Shown piece by piece: positions 10,483-22,919 of a stretch of 64,000 bases of DNA (positions are counted from its first letter, which is position 1; each line of letters begins with the position of its first letter). The stretch covers positions 1-64,000 of the forward strand of contig JALMLS010000130.1 of the NCBI GenBank assembly GCA_038496445.1. Direction: 5' to 3'. Made by a program: the position numbers and the translations under genes. Origin of the DNA: Trichosphaerium sp. ATCC 40318. Its lineage: Eukaryota; Discosea; Flabellinia; Trichosidae. A model generated the notes under the pieces. The model saw only the letters and a list, made by a program, of their open reading frames with translations, was not told the DNA's origin and made no database searches.

Positions 10483-12234
10483 GATGAGTACAGCAAAAGC
10501 TGCGACCGTTGAGGTTCCAAAAACGATGAAAGCCTTATATAAAGCAAAAGCCGTAGAGGGCTACGAATTAGTAACTATGGATGTGCCTACGCCCACAGGT
10601 AACGTGATTACGGATTGTTGTTGCGTTTTTAATTGGCTGTAGGCGCTCAAGCTTTAATTCGCGTTGAAAAAGTTGGGATATGCGGCTCAGATATTCCGCT
10701 ATACAAGGTACTAAAATGCGCTTGTAGGCTCAAGTTAGACATTAATTCTTTTCTCATTTACACTTTCTTAACATTTTGTTTTTTGGCAAAGGGGGACATT
10801 AATCTGGAATATTTGGTGTTAGGGGTACTCACGTGCTAATAGTGGGATGCAGTTGGGCAAAGTATTGCCGACTTACCTTTTGTACCAGGGCATGAAGCTG
10901 TAGGTACGCCCTGAGTCCACAAGAGCATCGCCCAGCTAGGCGCTTATTTTGCCAAAATAGTCCAAAAACATGTCACGTGACATTTCGTAGGTATTGTCGT
11001 AGCACACGGTCCTGACGTAGATAGAAAAGACATCGCTATAGGGACGCGTGTTTGTGTAGAAAATCACTACTATTGCGGTACCCTGAGACTTCAAGTTTAA
11101 TTTTCTCTAATATTAAAAAGGCGACTGTTACCAATGTGGGCATGATTTGCGTCATATTTGCCAAAAGATGGGTCAGTTCGGTCATGGTATGGGAACGGAT
11201 AGGAGTATTGCGGAACAGGGAGGGTAAGCATCCTATAGAAATATGTCGTAACTAACCTTAATAGTTGTGCTCAATACGCTGTTGTTCCATCACGAAACTT
11301 GTACCCAATTACAAGGTACGATCTTGCTTTGTTTCAAGAACCTGAGTTGCTTACTCATAAACAGTTCTATATCTATCAATGATGCCTGCTTACTTGAGCC
11401 TTTTGGCGTTGCTCACCAAGCCTGTGAAGCAGCTGAAGTGCGTAAAGGAGATGATTTAGTTGTGCTTGGATGTGGTACTGTTGGCCTCTTCGTTGTACAA
11501 ATAGCAAAAGGTTCGAACAAAAAAGTTATGTGACATTTTAGTAATAATATTCGTGTTAGCTTGGGGAGCATCAAAGATCGTTGTTGTTGATATCGATACC
11601 AAGAAGCTTGAGCTAGGTGAGACATCATTAAGTTATCGTAGATCTAACAACTAGATAGCCAAGAGCCTGGGCGCTGATGTTTGTGTCAATGGTAGAGAAG
11701 AAAAAGATCTTAAAGCTCGCATCATGGCGGAGACTGAAGGTAATGGTATCGGCCACTTGGTAGAAGCTACAGGTTTGATATTATAGTTGCTACTTTACAA
11801 TCGCTTATGTGCACAAGGTGCACCGCCACTTGTTAACAAGTGTTTTGAGATGGTCCGTAAAGGTGGCAATGTGTGTCTTGTTGGTATTCCAAAGAAGCAA
11901 ATCACCATTGAAGGAAATGCAAAGGATTTCGTTTTCAGGTAAACTTCAGGTTCATTACTCTATTGCATGTGAACTGATATCATTGAAGGAATCTTACTGT
12001 ACGTGGTATTCATGGAAGGAAGCTTTTCCATACTTGGATTGAGTCTGAAAAGTTGATGGCATCCAAAGTGGTATGTAACCCTAACTCCACCTTGATTTTT
12101 TGTCATAACTTTTTTTGAAGGTGACACCAGAAGCTGTTGTATCACATGATATTCCGTTATCTGATTATAAGAAAGCATTTGATGCCTTGCTTAGTGGCAA
12201 GTGTATGAAAATTTTGTTAAACCCACAAGAGTAA
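10483..12234 (+). CDS. tdh: zinc-dependent L-threonine 3-dehydrogenase
   Basis: A multi-exon medium-chain dehydrogenase starting MSTAKAATVEVPKTMKALY. The catalytic zinc region is VGICGSDIPLYK with PGHEAVG. The structural-zinc lobe follows the order CVENHYYCGTC, CYQC, RHIC. The Rossmann motif is GCGTVGLFVVQIAK, followed by VVVDIDTKKLELAKSLGA. The closing segment IHGRKLFHTWIESEKLMAS matches the GRxxFxTW signature that sets Tdh apart from other alcohol dehydrogenases. It oxidises L-threonine to 2-amino-3-ketobutyrate with NAD+, feeding glycine and acetyl-CoA. The zinc type is the bacterial form (E. coli Tdh); animals mostly use an unrelated SDR enzyme. About eight short introns, mostly with GTAC donors, show it is fully nuclear. 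No mitochondrial presequence is evident. Confidence 0.9.
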
Positions 12235-12464
12235 ATAAACATTTTCCCATTTTACATCAGAACTTGGACGATTTTAAAGGTATTATAAGAAACAAACTGT
12301 ACTTTGTTTTTTGAATAGGTTGAAAAATGTGGCCACAGTGAGTTACCCTCAATTTAAACTCATATTTCAAACTAGGTATACAAAAGGAGTGCAACAACCT
12401 CTTTGTTGTTAAAGATTTTCTGCTGCAAAATTTTTTTGTTTTTTTTTTTTTTGTTTTTTTTTTT

Positions 12465-13090
12465 TTACATTCTTGGGCTTCCGCCTTCGAATGCCATTTT
12501 TGCTAGATCTGTGTCATAGCTGGATATCATTATGATATTTGATACGCCTGTAGGTGGGTAGTAGAGGTCTTCTACCTGTGGGTCCCAAGTCAGAGCGTAG
12601 GTGTAGTTTGGTCTGGTATTAACCAGGATGCTTTTAGGGACTGTGACCGTGACTTTAATCACTAATGGTCTGCCCAGTAGAGAATTGTATTTTTTACGAG
12701 CGTACTTTCGCACTGCTCGGAGTAGTCTTGACATGTCAAGCAGAAGTATAGATATTATAGTTGTATTATTCGTATGCTTCCACTAGATAAAAAAATCATT
12801 TTTCTTTTAACCAAGTAATTTCTTGTTGCAAAAAAATTGTGGTTTGCTATGGTTTTTGAGAAAACCTCTCCAATGTGTTGTACACGGTAATATAAGCATA
12901 TCAAGTCCAATCGATAGTAGATACACGGATTTCGATGTTTGGGTTTTAAGATGTAGAGTTATGAAGTAAATCGGGATTGCAATGTTGAGAAACAAATATG
13001 AAAAAGTGAAATTCGAAAAAGACTTAAATGCAACTTACACCTGTTTCTGCGTTCCTGTGTGGTATCTTCCAGGCGTATTTTGAGACTCAT
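12465..13090 (-). CDS. small basic unrecognised protein
   Basis: The main exon gives LLRAVRKYARKKYNSLL, then PLVIKVTVTVPKSI and VSNIIMISSYDTD, and ends at 12465. A frame-compatible first exon at 13090-13041 (MSLKIRLEDTTQERRNR) can join by a GTGTAAGT donor to the acceptor at about 12723. That intron would be about 315 nt, long for this locus. Without it the ORF opens at its own ATG at 12734. The protein is about 100 residues with a basic amphipathic N-terminal part, possibly organellar or ribonucleoprotein; that is a guess. I recognise no family. Confidence 0.45.
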
Positions 13091-13734
13091 CTATATTTAA
13101 AAGGGAATGCAAAATAATAAGAACACGAAGAACCGAGAATTTGCGTAATCAACCTTTATTTACTGGTGGTATGTTATTAATATAAAGTACGGTGTTTCCG
13201 TGTTGTTTTGACCCAAAAAAAAAGGAGATCTTTCTGTTGTAGCTTCCATCAAGCGCTTGTCGCTCAAAACTTGCCTCGACGTTATAACGTAAATATATCA
13301 TAGCGTTGGTGACGGTTTGAACTTGTAACTTGCCTTTTCGGTTTCAAAAACGTGATCGTACCGTTACCGATTTTCTGTTGACTTTTGCTCTCAAACGACC
13401 TTGTATGTAATATGAGAGATAGTCGCATAACTATGAAGCCACTGTAACCTTTTTGGCGCTTTTGGCGCTTTTTCAGTTCAAAATAGCGTTAGCCTTCCTC
13501 TTTTGTATTAGCGAGAGTCATATCGTGTATTCCTTACATTCGCGATGCGTTAAAGCTCTTTTGAGCTGGTTCTGCGCCAACTGCCTATGAACGACTCTAT
13601 CTCTCCATCTGTACTACACCCGACCCACACAAGTAACAGAACCAATTTCGAATGAACCTGAAGTACACAACAACTTAACTGTTTCACAAAAAAACGTAAG
13701 TGGTAGACTAAACAGCAAAAAGAGACCATAAAAC
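13091..13734. other. 644-bp intergenic region
   Basis: No gene supported on either strand. It contains a short direct duplication of TTTTGGCGC near 13455-13475 and is less A/T-rich than other spacers. Confidence 0.4.
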
Positions 13735-16700
13735 TTAATTGTTTATTGATACTTTTGGACTTGGACCAGATACATTTACAGGCAAGGCTTTGCCTAGGAG
13801 GTTTTTCCCATTTAGGAATATATTCACCTCGTATTTGCCTGGATATAACGCCAGGTACTCTATTTTGTAATATCCAGCAGACTCACGGAATACTGAGTGC
13901 TTAACTGGAGACACACCAGTAATGTCAAACTAAACAAAAACATAAGAACACACAACCCTGATTCTAACAAAAAGATAAAAAAACTCGTACTGCCAAGAAG
14001 TTAGCCTCGACATCCAATGGTTCTCCGTTTTCTCTTAATAGTGTAACAAAGAAAAAGTTGGTGCTATCAGTCTTTCCGACTTTAAGTGCTCTACCTTTAA
14101 GCTTGCATTTTGCCTTTGGAAAGCTTGGTGCTAATAAAGAGTACAAAATAAGTTTCACAAAAGAACAAAGGGACAAGTATTCAGACGTACGTGGATGTGG
14201 TGCAGCAATGACTTCAACGACTTGCCTGTATACTTCCTTACGGAACAATCTAACAACAAGGGTGTATTGTCCAGGTGTAGTAGGTTTGCAGCCTGCTTTG
14301 TACTTACCTAAGTAATCAGTTAAACAGTTTGTCTAATGAATTGTATGGGTAACATACCAATACCATGTTGGATGATTCTAGGTTGTAGCTTATCTGTTGA
14401 ACTCTCCATGGTGATATCAAAACCAATGGTACCAACATGTACAGGTTCTCCTGTTTGTGTTTTTGCGCCAATGTTGATGTTGAATGGATGGTTGCTGTAT
14501 GCTTTGCGAATACGATCTACAGCCAGTTTTTTTACTGGTTGAGCTTTTGAAAACTGTTAGCAAAACAAAGAGTCTTGTAAAGAACAAAAACTGCCTACCT
14601 GTTGTCACAAATACAGAGAAAGAACCACCTTCAATAACTGTATCACTGAGGGTAACTTTGAAGTCGTAATGTCCTAATCAAGGGAGTCAACATAGCGTAC
14701 ATTGAGTAGCAGTTGTTTATGCTTTTGGAGATAGTTGTTGTTGCTTACCTGGTTGTTGAGGCAAGAAGCTAACGATGTATGTGCCATCGCTGTTATCTTT
14801 TATACGTGGCTTCAATAAACCAGGTCCTGAGCCTTCAACAATGAAGTCATCTCCACCAGTTGATAACTATTGTTTTCTTTGTAAATACAATAACTAAATC
14901 GAATACGGGCGTACTTGAACTCCAGCATCGCTTTTTGCGATGATTGTGAATGAGCAGGATGTTGACACTTTACCACGAACAATGTTGGATACTTGACATT
15001 TTGCAGGAGATGCCTTTGCATTTGCTTGTTGGGCTGCTTTGTCAGCAGCTTCCTTGGCTTCTCTGTCAGCTTGTTCCTTAGCTTCTCTATCAGCTTGCTC
15101 TTTGGCTTCTTTGTCAGCTTGTTCTTTAGCTTCTCTATCAGCTTGCTCTTTAGCTTCTCTGTCGGCTTGCTCTTTGGCCTCTCTATCAGCTTTTTCTTTT
15201 GCCTCACGCTCTGCTTGTTCTCTGGCTTCTTTATCAGCTTGCTCTTTGGCTTCTCTGTCAGCTTGTTCCTTAGCTTCTCTATCAGCTTGCTCTTTGGCTT
15301 CTCTGTCGGCTTGTTCCTTGGCTTCCTTATCAGCTTGCTCTTGGGCTTCTTTGTCAGCAGCTTCTTTGGCTTCTTTGTCAGCTTGTTCCTTGGCTTCTTT
15401 GTCAGCTTGTTCCTTGGCTTCCCGTTCAGCTTGTTCTTGGGCTTCTTTGTCAGCTTGTTCTTTGGCTTCTCTATCAGCTTTCTCTTTCGCTTCACGCTCA
15501 GCGGCTTCGTTAGCTTCTCTTTCAGCATTATCCTTCTCCTCTTGTTCCAATCTTTCTTTATCAGCAGCTTCCTTCTCAAGACGGTCTGCTTCAGCTTTTT
15601 CAGCTGCAAGTTTGTTTGCATTTTCAGCAACATCCATTGTCATTGTGTGAATGACATCTCCGTACAAAGAAATACTAAAACACATATTAACAAAGTAATG
15701 TACTAATAGCAGAAGTAATCTTACGTTACTTCAAGAGAACCTGTCTCTGCAGGTGTTACATCAACATTAACAGAGGTAGACCGTTTTGTAATACTCTTTT
15801 CAGCTTGTGCGCTGAACGTAATATCAAAGTCTTCTTCCTTGAACTCTGCAGAAAGACCACTACAAACGATGTTAGGTATTGCATGTAACTGCCTTTTTCA
15901 AGGGTATATACCTGCTGTCCTTTATGCGTATTGAAAGTGTTGTGCTTTCACCAACCATAACATCTCTGTCACCGCCTGTAACAGTAACACTGAGAGTACT
16001 AGGATCTAAGAAATGTCAAAAAAATAAAGAAATCTTGAGACTTAGTTTTTCCTGGCGTACCATATTTACAAGGTACAGTAAATGGACTGCCTTTGATGGC
16101 TTTGCGTTGGCACTTAATTTCAAGGTCGCATGGTCCTGGACTACGTGGATTAAGGACCACAGTGTAGGTACCGTCATCTAAAAAGAAATCAGCCAATAGC
16201 ACGTCATCACTATTGCTATGCGTACTGTTGTCTGTGACATTGGCACGTCCGCATCCGGAGACTCTAATTGAGTCTCCTCCTTTCGTTTTCGCTTCACCAG
16301 ATTTATCCCTTTAGATACAAAGTTAGAGTGCTATTATTTTTCTTTTTTTTTGTTATTGTAGAAGGTATACCTGGCAGTAACGACTAGTGTACAATCTTGC
16401 CCAACCAGTAAGACATCTGGTATCTCAGCAGTACATTCAGCAGGTTCAGTAGCTAAAATAAAGCATTAATGTCCTGCAGTAATAAGAATTGTATATCTTA
16501 CGTGGTGCAAAAGTGGCGCTTTTTGATGTTGATACTCCTTTGATAGTAACTTCAAAGGAATGTTCACCGCCTTCTTCTGGGGTAAAAGTAACAGATATAG
16601 CACCTCTTGTAGTACGGAAGCTAAATAATAGTCAGTTTGCTGACAAGGAAAGGTGCAAGAGCGTACGTGTTTTGTACATCTTTTCCTCCGCATTTGACAG

Positions 16701-19481
16701 CAACAGATACGTCTTCATCAGACATGCTGTAGCGGTCTCCATTATCTGAAACTCGTACCTTGAAAGAAGCGCGTTCACTGGGAAACATTAGCACGCACAA
16801 TAGTATATAGACTATTGAAACTTACCCAACATCACCACCTTCAAGTGCTTCACCTTCCCATTCGAAGCTGAGTTCTGGTGCCTCTGGCTCTGGCTCAGGT
16901 TCAGGTTCAGGTTCAGGCTCTGCTTTAACTGGTTCAGGCTCTGGTTCGGGTTCAGGTTCAGGCTCTGCTTTAACTGGTTCAGGCTCAGGTTCAGGTTCAG
17001 GTTCAGGCTCTTGTTTTGGCTCTTCCTTTGCTTCTAAATGCCATGTTAGGATAAGTTATGCAGTGATATTACTGTACCTCCTGCTACAGTGAGTGAATAA
17101 GGACACCCTTCAAGGAGTTGCCCAGATATTGTGATATCAACGGTATGTTTGCCAGGCTCAGCAGTCTCCCACTCAACGTCAAATGTACCATCTTCATTAT
17201 CAAACGCCTGAGCAACAGTACGACCTCCTGGAGCCATAACCTAAATATATGTTGGAGTGTGAACGATAGCATGTAAAAGGAAACGAACCTTTACATCAAT
17301 ATCAGATTCGCTGACATTAAAAATCTCGCCGTCATCATCTGTTTGCTAATCTCAGCTTTTAACGTATATAAAATTCGTACCTTTAGGTTCAATGGTGAAT
17401 ACCATAGGTATACCAGAACCACTTGCATCACTAATACCAGACCCAATAACTTCTGTCTTTGAAAGAGATAATTTCTTTGCAGCAGGTTCAGGTTGTTTTT
17501 CTTTTTCTTCAAATAAAATCGATTAAATTTCGCGAAGGAGAAGTATAAACAAGGTATGTAGGGTACCTCCAATAAAAACTTTCCATGGGCTACCAGGAAT
17601 AGGACCATCTTTTACAGATACATCAATAGTATACTCTCCATCTTGGGAAGGCGTATACTCTACATCAAACATGCCAGGCTCATCATCATTTTCGAATACA
17701 AGAACATCCGCATGTGGTGTTACAGTGACAGTAATAGCTTCTTTTGTGGCTGCTACTTGCTCGTTCTTACTGTTTCGCAAATAAATTGTAAAGAATGCAA
17801 CTTCATCTTTCTTAAGAGACTCACTACATCACAATTAGAAATAAGGCTACTCACTAACTTTTTTGCAAAGTAGTTACCTCGATACGCCACAACCTTCAGC
17901 GCCACACTTGCTTCTATCAATCACAACCTTTTCTTGGCGTGGAGAACTCACTGGTTCAGGTTCTACAGCTATATTCTTCTTCTTACCACCGCTTACTTTA
18001 AGAGCGAAAGGTGAGTTTTTAATTGGTTGACCCTGAACAAAGACTTCGATTTTATATGTGCCAGGTGCTCCTGTTTTGTACTCAACATCGAATGAACCTA
18101 AAAAAAGCAATCAGATAATACCATTTAAACACCAAAAATGGGATTTACCGTCGTCATTGTCAAAGCACTCATTCTCCATTTCATTGCCTTCTGTATCAAT
18201 AATAGTAACTTTGATATGTTCCTAATTTTTTTCGAAAGAGTTAGTGACTTTTTGTGTATGTAATTGTGTTTGTGATAATGTCTATCGTACAGCTGTGATT
18301 GCACCTTTAGCGTAAACAGTAAAGTATGCAGTGTCATTGGCTTTAGCTTTTTCTGTGCCTGGACCTTCTGCATAGACGTTTGGATTTGGCTCTGTCGAGA
18401 TTGAAGAGGTCGCTTTAGAAGCAGGTGCTGCGTTTGGATCGGTTTTTTCAATTGTGAATGGCGAACCCTGCAACAACGAGTTAGTGCCTGTGAGTTATTG
18501 CGAAACTGCTAATTTACCTTGATAGGTGTTGTGCCAACAATAACAGATACTACATATTCTCCAGGAGTAGCGAGAGTGTACTCAATGTCGAAGGACTTAT
18601 CTTCGTTATCGAACACTTCAGCAACAGGAGTTTCAGGCCCTGTAATACTGACCTAATACGCCACGTTTAACAAATAAGGCCACGGGAGTATGCTACTAGT
18701 AGTAACACGTACTTTGAAATCGTCGGCGCTAACTGGAGATAAAGCAGTTTCACAGTAAACTGTCAACACTTGTGGTGCATCTGTGATAGGTCCACTTTCT
18801 ATTCCGTTACCCTCGACTGTAAATACTTCTTGACTACTCGGTTCGTCACCAGCTATTAAAACATTTATAAGCTTATTAGAGAGAACAGGAAACATTGGTT
18901 TTGGCTCAAACTCGGCGTTCAGATTTTCGGCTAAAATGCATTTTTAACATGTACTCACCGTCTTCTTCAGAACCTAATCTAAGCATCCATGGGCTTCCTT
19001 TTACAGGCCTTCTTTTGATCTTTACGCTAAGCGTGTAATTGTTTTTCTCTTTTAGTTCGTATTCGACATCAAAGGTACCGTCAGCGTTATCGAATACCTC
19101 TGCTTGTATATTTCCTTCAAAGCGTTAACCAAAAAAGAGAAAAACTTTTTGTTATCTAATTCAAACCTGGATTAATGGTCACTGAGACATCTTCATCCGT
19201 TATGCCGTCTCCTGCGTACAGCGTAAAGTAGGAAATTTCTCCTGTTGAAACGAGTGTCAGGTTAAAGATCCTTTTGCCCATTTTGGATAACTGTCGAAAC
19301 AATAACGACACTGTTATAAAACGTACCGACTTTTACTTCGGAACCCAGACCTGGACCTTCACAATACTAGCGTAATGTTAATAAAGAAACTGCGTAACGG
19401 GGCGTGAAAGAGCTAAGCCAAGCATAGAGAGATGTTTGTAGTTGTACATCTCCCGTTTTCGTTGTGTTAATAACGTACCAT
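13735..19481 (-). CDS. filamin-type Ig-repeat protein without actin-binding domain
   Basis: About twenty exons encode roughly eleven filamin/ABP Ig-like repeats. Typical strands recur: [71 protein letters not shown], and [16 protein letters not shown] near the end. The likely start is the ATG at 19481-19479, which is immediately followed by a GTACG donor, so exon 1 would carry only the Met; the next exon begins [14 protein letters not shown]. Repeats 1-5 lie before a Glu-Pro hinge (16880-17030), three more follow, then a ~200-residue charged octad helix (about 15000-15640), then three last repeats ending [12 protein letters not shown]. No calponin-homology domain precedes the rod, unlike canonical filamins, so it may scaffold or dimerise rather than cross-link actin directly. 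A 5' extension beyond 19.5 kb cannot be fully excluded. Confidence 0.85.
15020..15640 (-). repeat. 24-bp tandem repeat coding an EQADREAK octad helix
   Basis: Within the filamin-type gene, a 24-bp unit repeats more than fifteen times, coding variants of [16 protein letters not shown] and EKADREAK. Acidic and basic residues recur at i, i+4 spacing with small Ala/Gln residues between, typical of a stable single alpha helix; an eight-residue period is wrong for a classic heptad coiled coil. The opposite strand gives a long but artefactual Ser/Ala/Leu open frame. Confidence 0.85.
16880..17030 (-). repeat. Glu-Pro hinge repeat
   Basis: A low-complexity segment of the filamin-type gene with three blocks of PEPEPEPEP separated by VKAEPEP spacers, between Ig repeats 5 and 6. 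It probably acts as a stiff, extended hinge. The short DNA repeat (CAGGTTCAGGTTCAGGCTC) makes it prone to length variation. Confidence 0.8.
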
Positions 19482-20066
19482 GTTGGAATACTTCTTTTCT
19501 GTTGTTTAGAGTGATCTTCGTGAGTGGTGCCAAATAGCGTTGAATTGGCTGATGGTGCTATATTTTGACTACAGTACTATTAAACGATATTCATTGTACT
19601 CGGGAGCGCTATTAGCCAGACTACGCAAGCGATCTGCCTGTGCGTCGTTTTGAGGCGTCAAAACTATCCCAAGATATCGCTGGTGCATTTGCCTACCTGT
19701 GGCGCTTTTACAAGTGGCACGTTTCAAACCCGTCAGAGTTGGGCCAAAATAATCTGTTAATTAATAGAACTTAATCCGACACTAAATCAAGTTCTTCTAC
19801 GGACTTACCTACGCGTGTATACGATTGCCAAGGCTTTCACTTTACACAAGTACGGAATCGAGTTGGCAGAGTAGTCAGAATAGTGTACTATTGATAGCCG
19901 CGGATATTTTAAGCGTGCAAATTCACCAAGCTGGCTAATTAAACGTCACAAACACGTCCCAAAACAAAAATAGGAGCGATTAGGTTGGTTTTTTTTGCAA
20001 ACACGTGACAAGATGACGCCAGCAATCTACCCAATGACCTTTTTTTTTCGTATTTTTACAGGATAT
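19482..20066. other. spacer between filamin-type and DEP-bZIP genes
   Basis: It holds the probable 5' UTR and promoter of the filamin-type gene and the 3' UTR of the next gene. A 33-codon frame starting at 19688 (MHQRYLGIVLTPQN) could be an upstream exon, but it does not join the rod in phase. No calponin-homology coding is seen. Confidence 0.4.
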
Positions 20067-22919
20067 TTACACAACAGCCGCGTCATACACTGCCGACCAC
20101 AAATACTTGAGCTGTTGTAAGCTTGCGTGACGTAACTCAACTTCCAGCAAGAAATGTGCTTTCTGTTCCAAAGTGATAGCTCTTTAAAAAAAACTGTGAG
20201 TAAAACGCATGGATTCAAAAAGAAAAAAAAAAGGATTGTGGATGTACCCTAAAATCATCTCCATAGCCTCACTCCACAGAGATGCCTCCGCTTGTAAATT
20301 TTTACGTAGCAACTCAATCGTTGCGGTCTTTTCCAATAACTTAAAGAATTAATCAGCATTTAATTGAGAATTGATGACATACTTTCTGAACGTCTGGCCT
20401 TTGAGAGCCTTGGGCTTCTGCTAACGCTTTTTGTTGCTGTTGGAACATGCGGTCTATCTCAGCGTTTATATCCATACGTTCAGACTCAACAGTTTTCATA
20501 GCTGCGTAATGATTCTTTACAATATCCTCGATTGCTGTTGTTTGTTGTTTGCTCAAGTTAGGACTAAAGTCCATAACTTTTTTGGCAAAGTCAGCAATAC
20601 CACCATTGCAAGCCTCTAATTCGCTAATTCTAATGACATTGGAGAAGAATCCACTTGTGACAAGGTGAGAAACCGTGGTAGGGCTTATAAGTTCCTGAAT
20701 TTAAAGCGTAAGTACAACACAATCAAAATCGAAAAAAAAAAAAAAAAGGTGACATACATCAAGATGGTTGCTACCAAGTTGAGACAAAGTCATGTTGATA
20801 GCATCAATCTGTGATAATAAATCTTTCAATTCAGTTTGTGGCATTCCACCTTTAAAAGAAGTCAGCGGAATGAAAATACAGCTTTTTTTTTAGCACGAAC
20901 CATTCTTCATTTTAGTTCGTAATTTAGTTAACAACACGCGTCTTTGTTGCTCCAACTACCGTCGCTGTTAGCAAATGCAAATATAATAAGGTGTAAGCAA
21001 CTTGACATACCTCTGTCGAGTTATTTACGCGTGTATTTTTAAGGTAAGTGTTTTCTTCTGCTAACTTACGAAGTAACTCTTGCTGTTGTTGGAAATCTTG
21101 CATGAGTTTGTTATTTTCATTTGTTAATGATTCCATTTTATTATTTAGTTGCTCTACGAACGCCTTGGGGGGAGATAAAATTAGATTTCGTTGTTTTTCA
21201 TGATATGGCAATAGGCATACCTTTTTACGTTGACGGTATAGTCTTGAAGCATTACGACTCTTAGCAGCCCTGATAGGATTAATCAATACTCGAATTACCG
21301 TATGCGGAAACGAGAAGTGTAAAAGGTAATTAAAAAAAAAAATACAATAAAAGAACAAATTTAATCTCACCGTTGTTCTAGTTTCTCTTCGGCTGATTTG
21401 GTTGCGTTTTTTCTTTTTTTGCCACGTTTGGCTTTAGAAGAAGGGGGCGCACTGGTACTAACATCTGCTTGTGCGGTTCGTTTTTGCCTCTAATTAAAAA
21501 AAGAAGTGAGTTAATTCACAATCTTTTTTAAACACTTTCTCTTCCAAACAGGAAAAAATAATAAAGCACGTGGTTGTACCTTTGATGGATTTGGTTCTTT
21601 GGTGTCGTTCAAGTTTAATGATGCATTTAATTGGTCAGAGATGGTATTGCCACCTGATTTCGAGCGCGTAAGTAACGACTTGAGGCGGTTCTTTTTCCGA
21701 CGCTTTAAACGCGTACTCGTTAGAAAGCCATCCATAAAAGTTGAGTCTTGTGGTTCAAGATTAGTTGAGAATATATCACTTTTGCCAATAGACCGCGTGA
21801 TTGGCCCTCCAGTGACTTGAGGCACAGGCTGCTCGATTGGCGGGAATAAATCAGCACCTTGAGAGGTGAGGACGGGTCCAGATGTAAACGTAGAAGGGGG
21901 TTGTATAATTTGCTGAGGTAGAGCAGGTTGTAGGTTTACATCGGGATAAAAATCTGCCAATCCCATCAAAAAGTCTCTCTCCGCTAATGTTCCACGGCGA
22001 GAATCAGCAGTAAGCTAACAAGGCGTAAGTTGAAACCGAAACGGGTGATAACAAGTAAAAACCGTAATACACATTGAATTAGTAAATTGTTAATAATAAA
22101 TACGAATAATGTACCTGCTGTGGTGCAGCACCAGGGTCGTATGATGCCTACGAAAGGGTAAAAAAAAATACACACTAGAAATGGTGGTTGTAATTGGATT
22201 TTTGGTGTGGACAAAAAAGGAAAAAAAAATTTGATCAAGTCTAGCCTTTTACCTCAAAAGCAGCCTCAGACGCTTTAAAGTTATTTGTAATCCAGTAATC
22301 TGAGAAAGAATAATAGTATTGCTTATCTTCAAACTGTAAAGAGTGTCAGATATCTATTAAAAATATAATACGCGGCGCCATACAGCGTGGTCGTGAGTAA
22401 CGTGAAAGATGATGCCTTTGTCAAGCACTTGCTGGCCAATAAATCTTGCTTCCTCTCTGGAAGAAAGCTGCATTGATCCTACCATCCAATCTATAGCTTG
22501 CTTACCTTTTACGTAGACAGTTAAAAGATTGGCGTGGTCTGAGATAAAAAAAAACCACCAGGGGACGAATAAGAGAGGTTTTTTAACGTGGTTTTGCTCC
22601 GAAAACCGTTCAGTTTAGTTTAAAACCTTACCAACGAAGCAGTCTTTGTACACTCGTAATCTGTACGTGCGATCCTTTCTTACCACGCCAATGTACATAT
22701 TCATAGCAATGGTCTCAATCTGAGCATTATTAGATTACTGTGAGATGAAAGAACGCTCAACGGGCTTGTTGGCGTATTTTTCCCTCGTTGTGTTTGCCAA
22801 ATACGAAGGTAAGGACTCTTTACACCTACCTCTTCGACCGAGAGTAGCCTATTAAATTTGAAGCCTGGATCAAATTCATTCAAGCCCATTTGTAGTGGTA
22901 TGTTGTTGTCTTCAGCCAT
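20067..22919 (-). CDS. DEP-domain bZIP transcription factor (fusion)
   Basis: ATG at 22919 (MAEDNNIPLQMGLNEFDPGF). A DEP domain follows: RTYRLRVYKDCFVG joined to KQAIDWMVGSMQLSSREEAR, then FIGQQVLDKGIIFHVTHDH and FEDKQYYYSFSDYW. Exons then run in phase (FE|ASYDPGAAPQQ|LTADSRRGTLAERDF) into a low-complexity linker and a bZIP: RAAKSRNASRLYRQRKKAF, then leucines at heptad spacing through LTNENNKLMQDF and LLRKLAEENTYL. A helical C-terminal domain ends YLWSAVYDAAVV at 20067. DEP domains tether proteins to membranes or GPCR/RGS partners; bZIPs bind DNA as dimers. Each junction I checked keeps frame, so this is one gene. The basic region resembles the LFRQRQK type of dictyostelid bZIPs, but the invariant Asn position reads Ser. 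Confidence 0.85.

Noticed and set aside
14993-15706. Long Phe/Ser-rich and Ser/Ala/Leu-rich plus-strand frames
   Set aside because: They are the antisense shadow of the 24-bp repeat in the filamin-type gene, which forces open frames on both strands.
19610-19688. MHQRYLGIVLTPQN frame as exon 1 of the filamin-type gene
   Set aside because: None of the donor/acceptor combinations I tried joins it to YCEGPGLG in phase.
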